A DNA stretch of 6,729 bases. Source: Oscillospiraceae bacterium. Lineage in GTDB: Bacteria > Bacillota_A > Clostridia > Oscillospirales > Ruminococcaceae. Positions within the stretch are counted from its first letter, which is position 1. Each line of letters opens with the position of its first letter. This document shows, one piece after another, positions 6,015 through 6,729 of the stretch. The notes beneath the pieces were generated by a model. The model searched no databases, was not told the DNA's origin, and saw only the letters and a program-made list of their open reading frames with translations. The translations under genes were made by a program, and so were the position numbers. The stretch is taken from assembly GCA_017440445.1 (NCBI GenBank), contig JAFSHE010000110.1, positions 1-6,729 of the forward strand. The letters are read 5' to 3'.

Positions 6015-6050
6015 AGAAACCTCTCTGTGTTTAATAAATATATCAGATTC

Positions 6051-6079
6051 ATTATACCAGATTTTCACATAAAATGCAA
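6051..6079 (-). promoter_or_regulatory. Promoter of the HD-domain gene
   Basis: In minus-strand sense, TTGCAT (6079-6074), 17 bases, then a perfect TATAAT (6056-6051). The predicted start is near 6044, giving a short 5' leader of about 30 bases. The -35 box is weak, but the -10 box and spacing are ideal, and it sits directly after the mscL terminator. Confidence 0.75.
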
Positions 6080-6081
6080 GC

Positions 6082-6111
6082 AAAAACCGCCGATCATTTA
6101 CATCGGCGGTT
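6082..6111 (-). terminator. Intrinsic terminator of mscL
   Basis: In minus-strand sense AACCGCCGAT (6111-6102) and ATCGGCGGTT (6094-6085) form a perfect 10-pair stem with a 7-base loop, followed by TTT and further T-rich sequence (GCTTGCATTTT). It starts 15 bases after the mscL stop codon. Confidence 0.92.
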
Positions 6112-6126
6112 ATGTATTTCAGTTGA

Positions 6127-6585
6127 TTATTCCGAAGCGGCTTCCTCGTCCTTCTTAAGCAGGTCACGGATCTCTGTCAGCAGAACTATCTGAGGATCGG
6201 GAGCGGGTGCAGGTGCGGGAGCTTCTTCCTCCTGCTTTTTCTTCAGATTCTCAGCTCTTGTTCTGATGGTATTGATGATCTTGACCATAGCGAAAACAGC
6301 AATAGCTATAAGCAGGAAGTTGAGCAGTGCATCAAGGAACATACCATATCTTACAGCAAGCTCCTCCTTGACAACGGTCTCGCCGTCCATAACTGCCTCG
6401 GAGAGAACTATCTTCAGCTCTGCGAAGTCGATATTTCCTGTCAGCATGCCAAGAGCAGGCATGATAAGGTCGGATACAAGGCTGTTCACTATCTTTGTGA
6501 ACGCTCCGCCGATGATAACACCGACTGCCATATCACCGACGTTACCCTTGAACGCGAATTTTTTGAATTCCTGGAAAAACTTCAT
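6127..6585 (-). CDS. mscL: Large-conductance mechanosensitive channel MscL
   Basis: MscL is a homopentameric inner-membrane channel that opens under membrane tension and releases solutes during osmotic downshock. The 152-residue protein begins MKFFQEFKKFAFKGNVGDMAVG, split here as the amphipathic N-terminal helix (1-13) and the start of TM1 (about 15-48, with the GGAFTKIVNSLVSD pore-lining part and IMPALG). The periplasmic loop is about 50-80, TM2 about 81-107 (GMFLDALLNFLLIAIAVF and on), then a charged cytoplasmic tail with an alternating Ala-Pro run (122-129) and a final helix. The start at 6585 is preferred because the family begins MKxFxxEFK; a GTG at 6594 is possible in frame, and the GGAG lies 12 bases before the ATG but only 3 before that GTG. 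It is monocistronic, with its own promoter and terminator. Confidence 0.96.
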   Translation of the reverse strand: MKFFQEFKKFAFKGNVGDMAVGVIIGGAFTKIVNSLVSDLIMPALGMLTGNIDFAELKIVLSEAVMDGETVVKEELAVRYGMFLDALLNFLLIAIAVFAMVKIINTIRTRAENLKKKQEEEAPAPAPAPDPQIVLLTEIRDLLKKDEEAASE

Positions 6586-6677
6586 GATTAACACAAACTC
6601 CGTTTCTTTTTTGATAGATTTTAAGTAAAATACCGTCCAAAAAACGCTTCGGACAAAATAATTATTCTTGTACTTAT

Positions 6678-6706
6678 GTTATATCATACGGGGGTTGCAG
6701 TGTCAA
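6678..6706 (-). promoter_or_regulatory. Promoter of mscL
   Basis: In minus-strand sense, a perfect TTGACA (6706-6701), 17 bases, then TATAAC (6683-6678), five of six matches. The predicted start is near 6671, giving a 5' leader of about 85 bases. This is the strongest promoter match in the window. Confidence 0.85.
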
Positions 6707-6729
6707 GAAAAAAGAGGTCAAAAAAAGTG

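Noticed and set aside
6015..6167. 51-residue upstream extension of the HD-domain gene in the same frame
   Set aside because: It would span the mscL terminator and the TATAAT promoter and has no binding site, whereas ATG at 6014 has a good one.
6586..6594. GTG start three codons upstream in mscL
   Set aside because: GGAG lies only three bases before it, and MscL proteins normally begin at the MKxF position; kept only as an alternative.

Overview
The window looks like a piece of a mid-GC clostridial chromosome, most likely Ruminococcus or a close relative (Oscillospiraceae). This rests on AAAGGAG-type ribosome binding sites before most genes, sigma-A-like promoters, an iron-sulfur type PurF, and a clostridial-style PurN with an SFCGKGFYG segment. 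The genus is an inference and no species is claimed. Every gene I can support lies on the minus strand, so transcription runs from high to low coordinates.

Reading in that direction: (1) mscL (6585-6127), a large-conductance mechanosensitive channel, with its own promoter (6678-6706) and a strong terminator (6082-6111). (2) An HD-domain phosphohydrolase of unknown substrate (6014-5325), with its own promoter (6051-6079) and no clear terminator. (3) A roughly 335-base stretch (4990-5324) that is the promoter and leader of a purine operon. It holds a good promoter (5197-5225), a hairpin, an untracked 27-residue leader ORF with a good ribosome binding site (5137-5054), and an intrinsic terminator (5047-5021) starting seven bases after its stop codon. 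This arrangement resembles a transcription attenuator. (4) The purine genes purE (4989-4483), purF (4428-3007), purM (2784-1750), two uncharacterised tandem paralogues (1632-1024 and 1011-451), and purN (407 to beyond the window edge).

PurF, PurM, PurN and PurE catalyse steps 1, 5, 3 and 6 of de novo IMP synthesis, so the operon supplies much of the route from PRPP to CAIR. Three points stand out. The purE leader carries the peptide-plus-terminator arrangement. The PurF-like protein keeps its PRPP motif and probable Fe-S cysteines but has glycine where the glutaminase nucleophile cysteine should be, and its other glutamine-site motifs are also eroded. The purF-purM gap contains a perfect 35-base direct repeat, one copy of which encodes the last residues and stop of purF, flanking a highly foldable segment that resembles a small inserted element. 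The two paralogues between purM and purN are not recognised purine enzymes.
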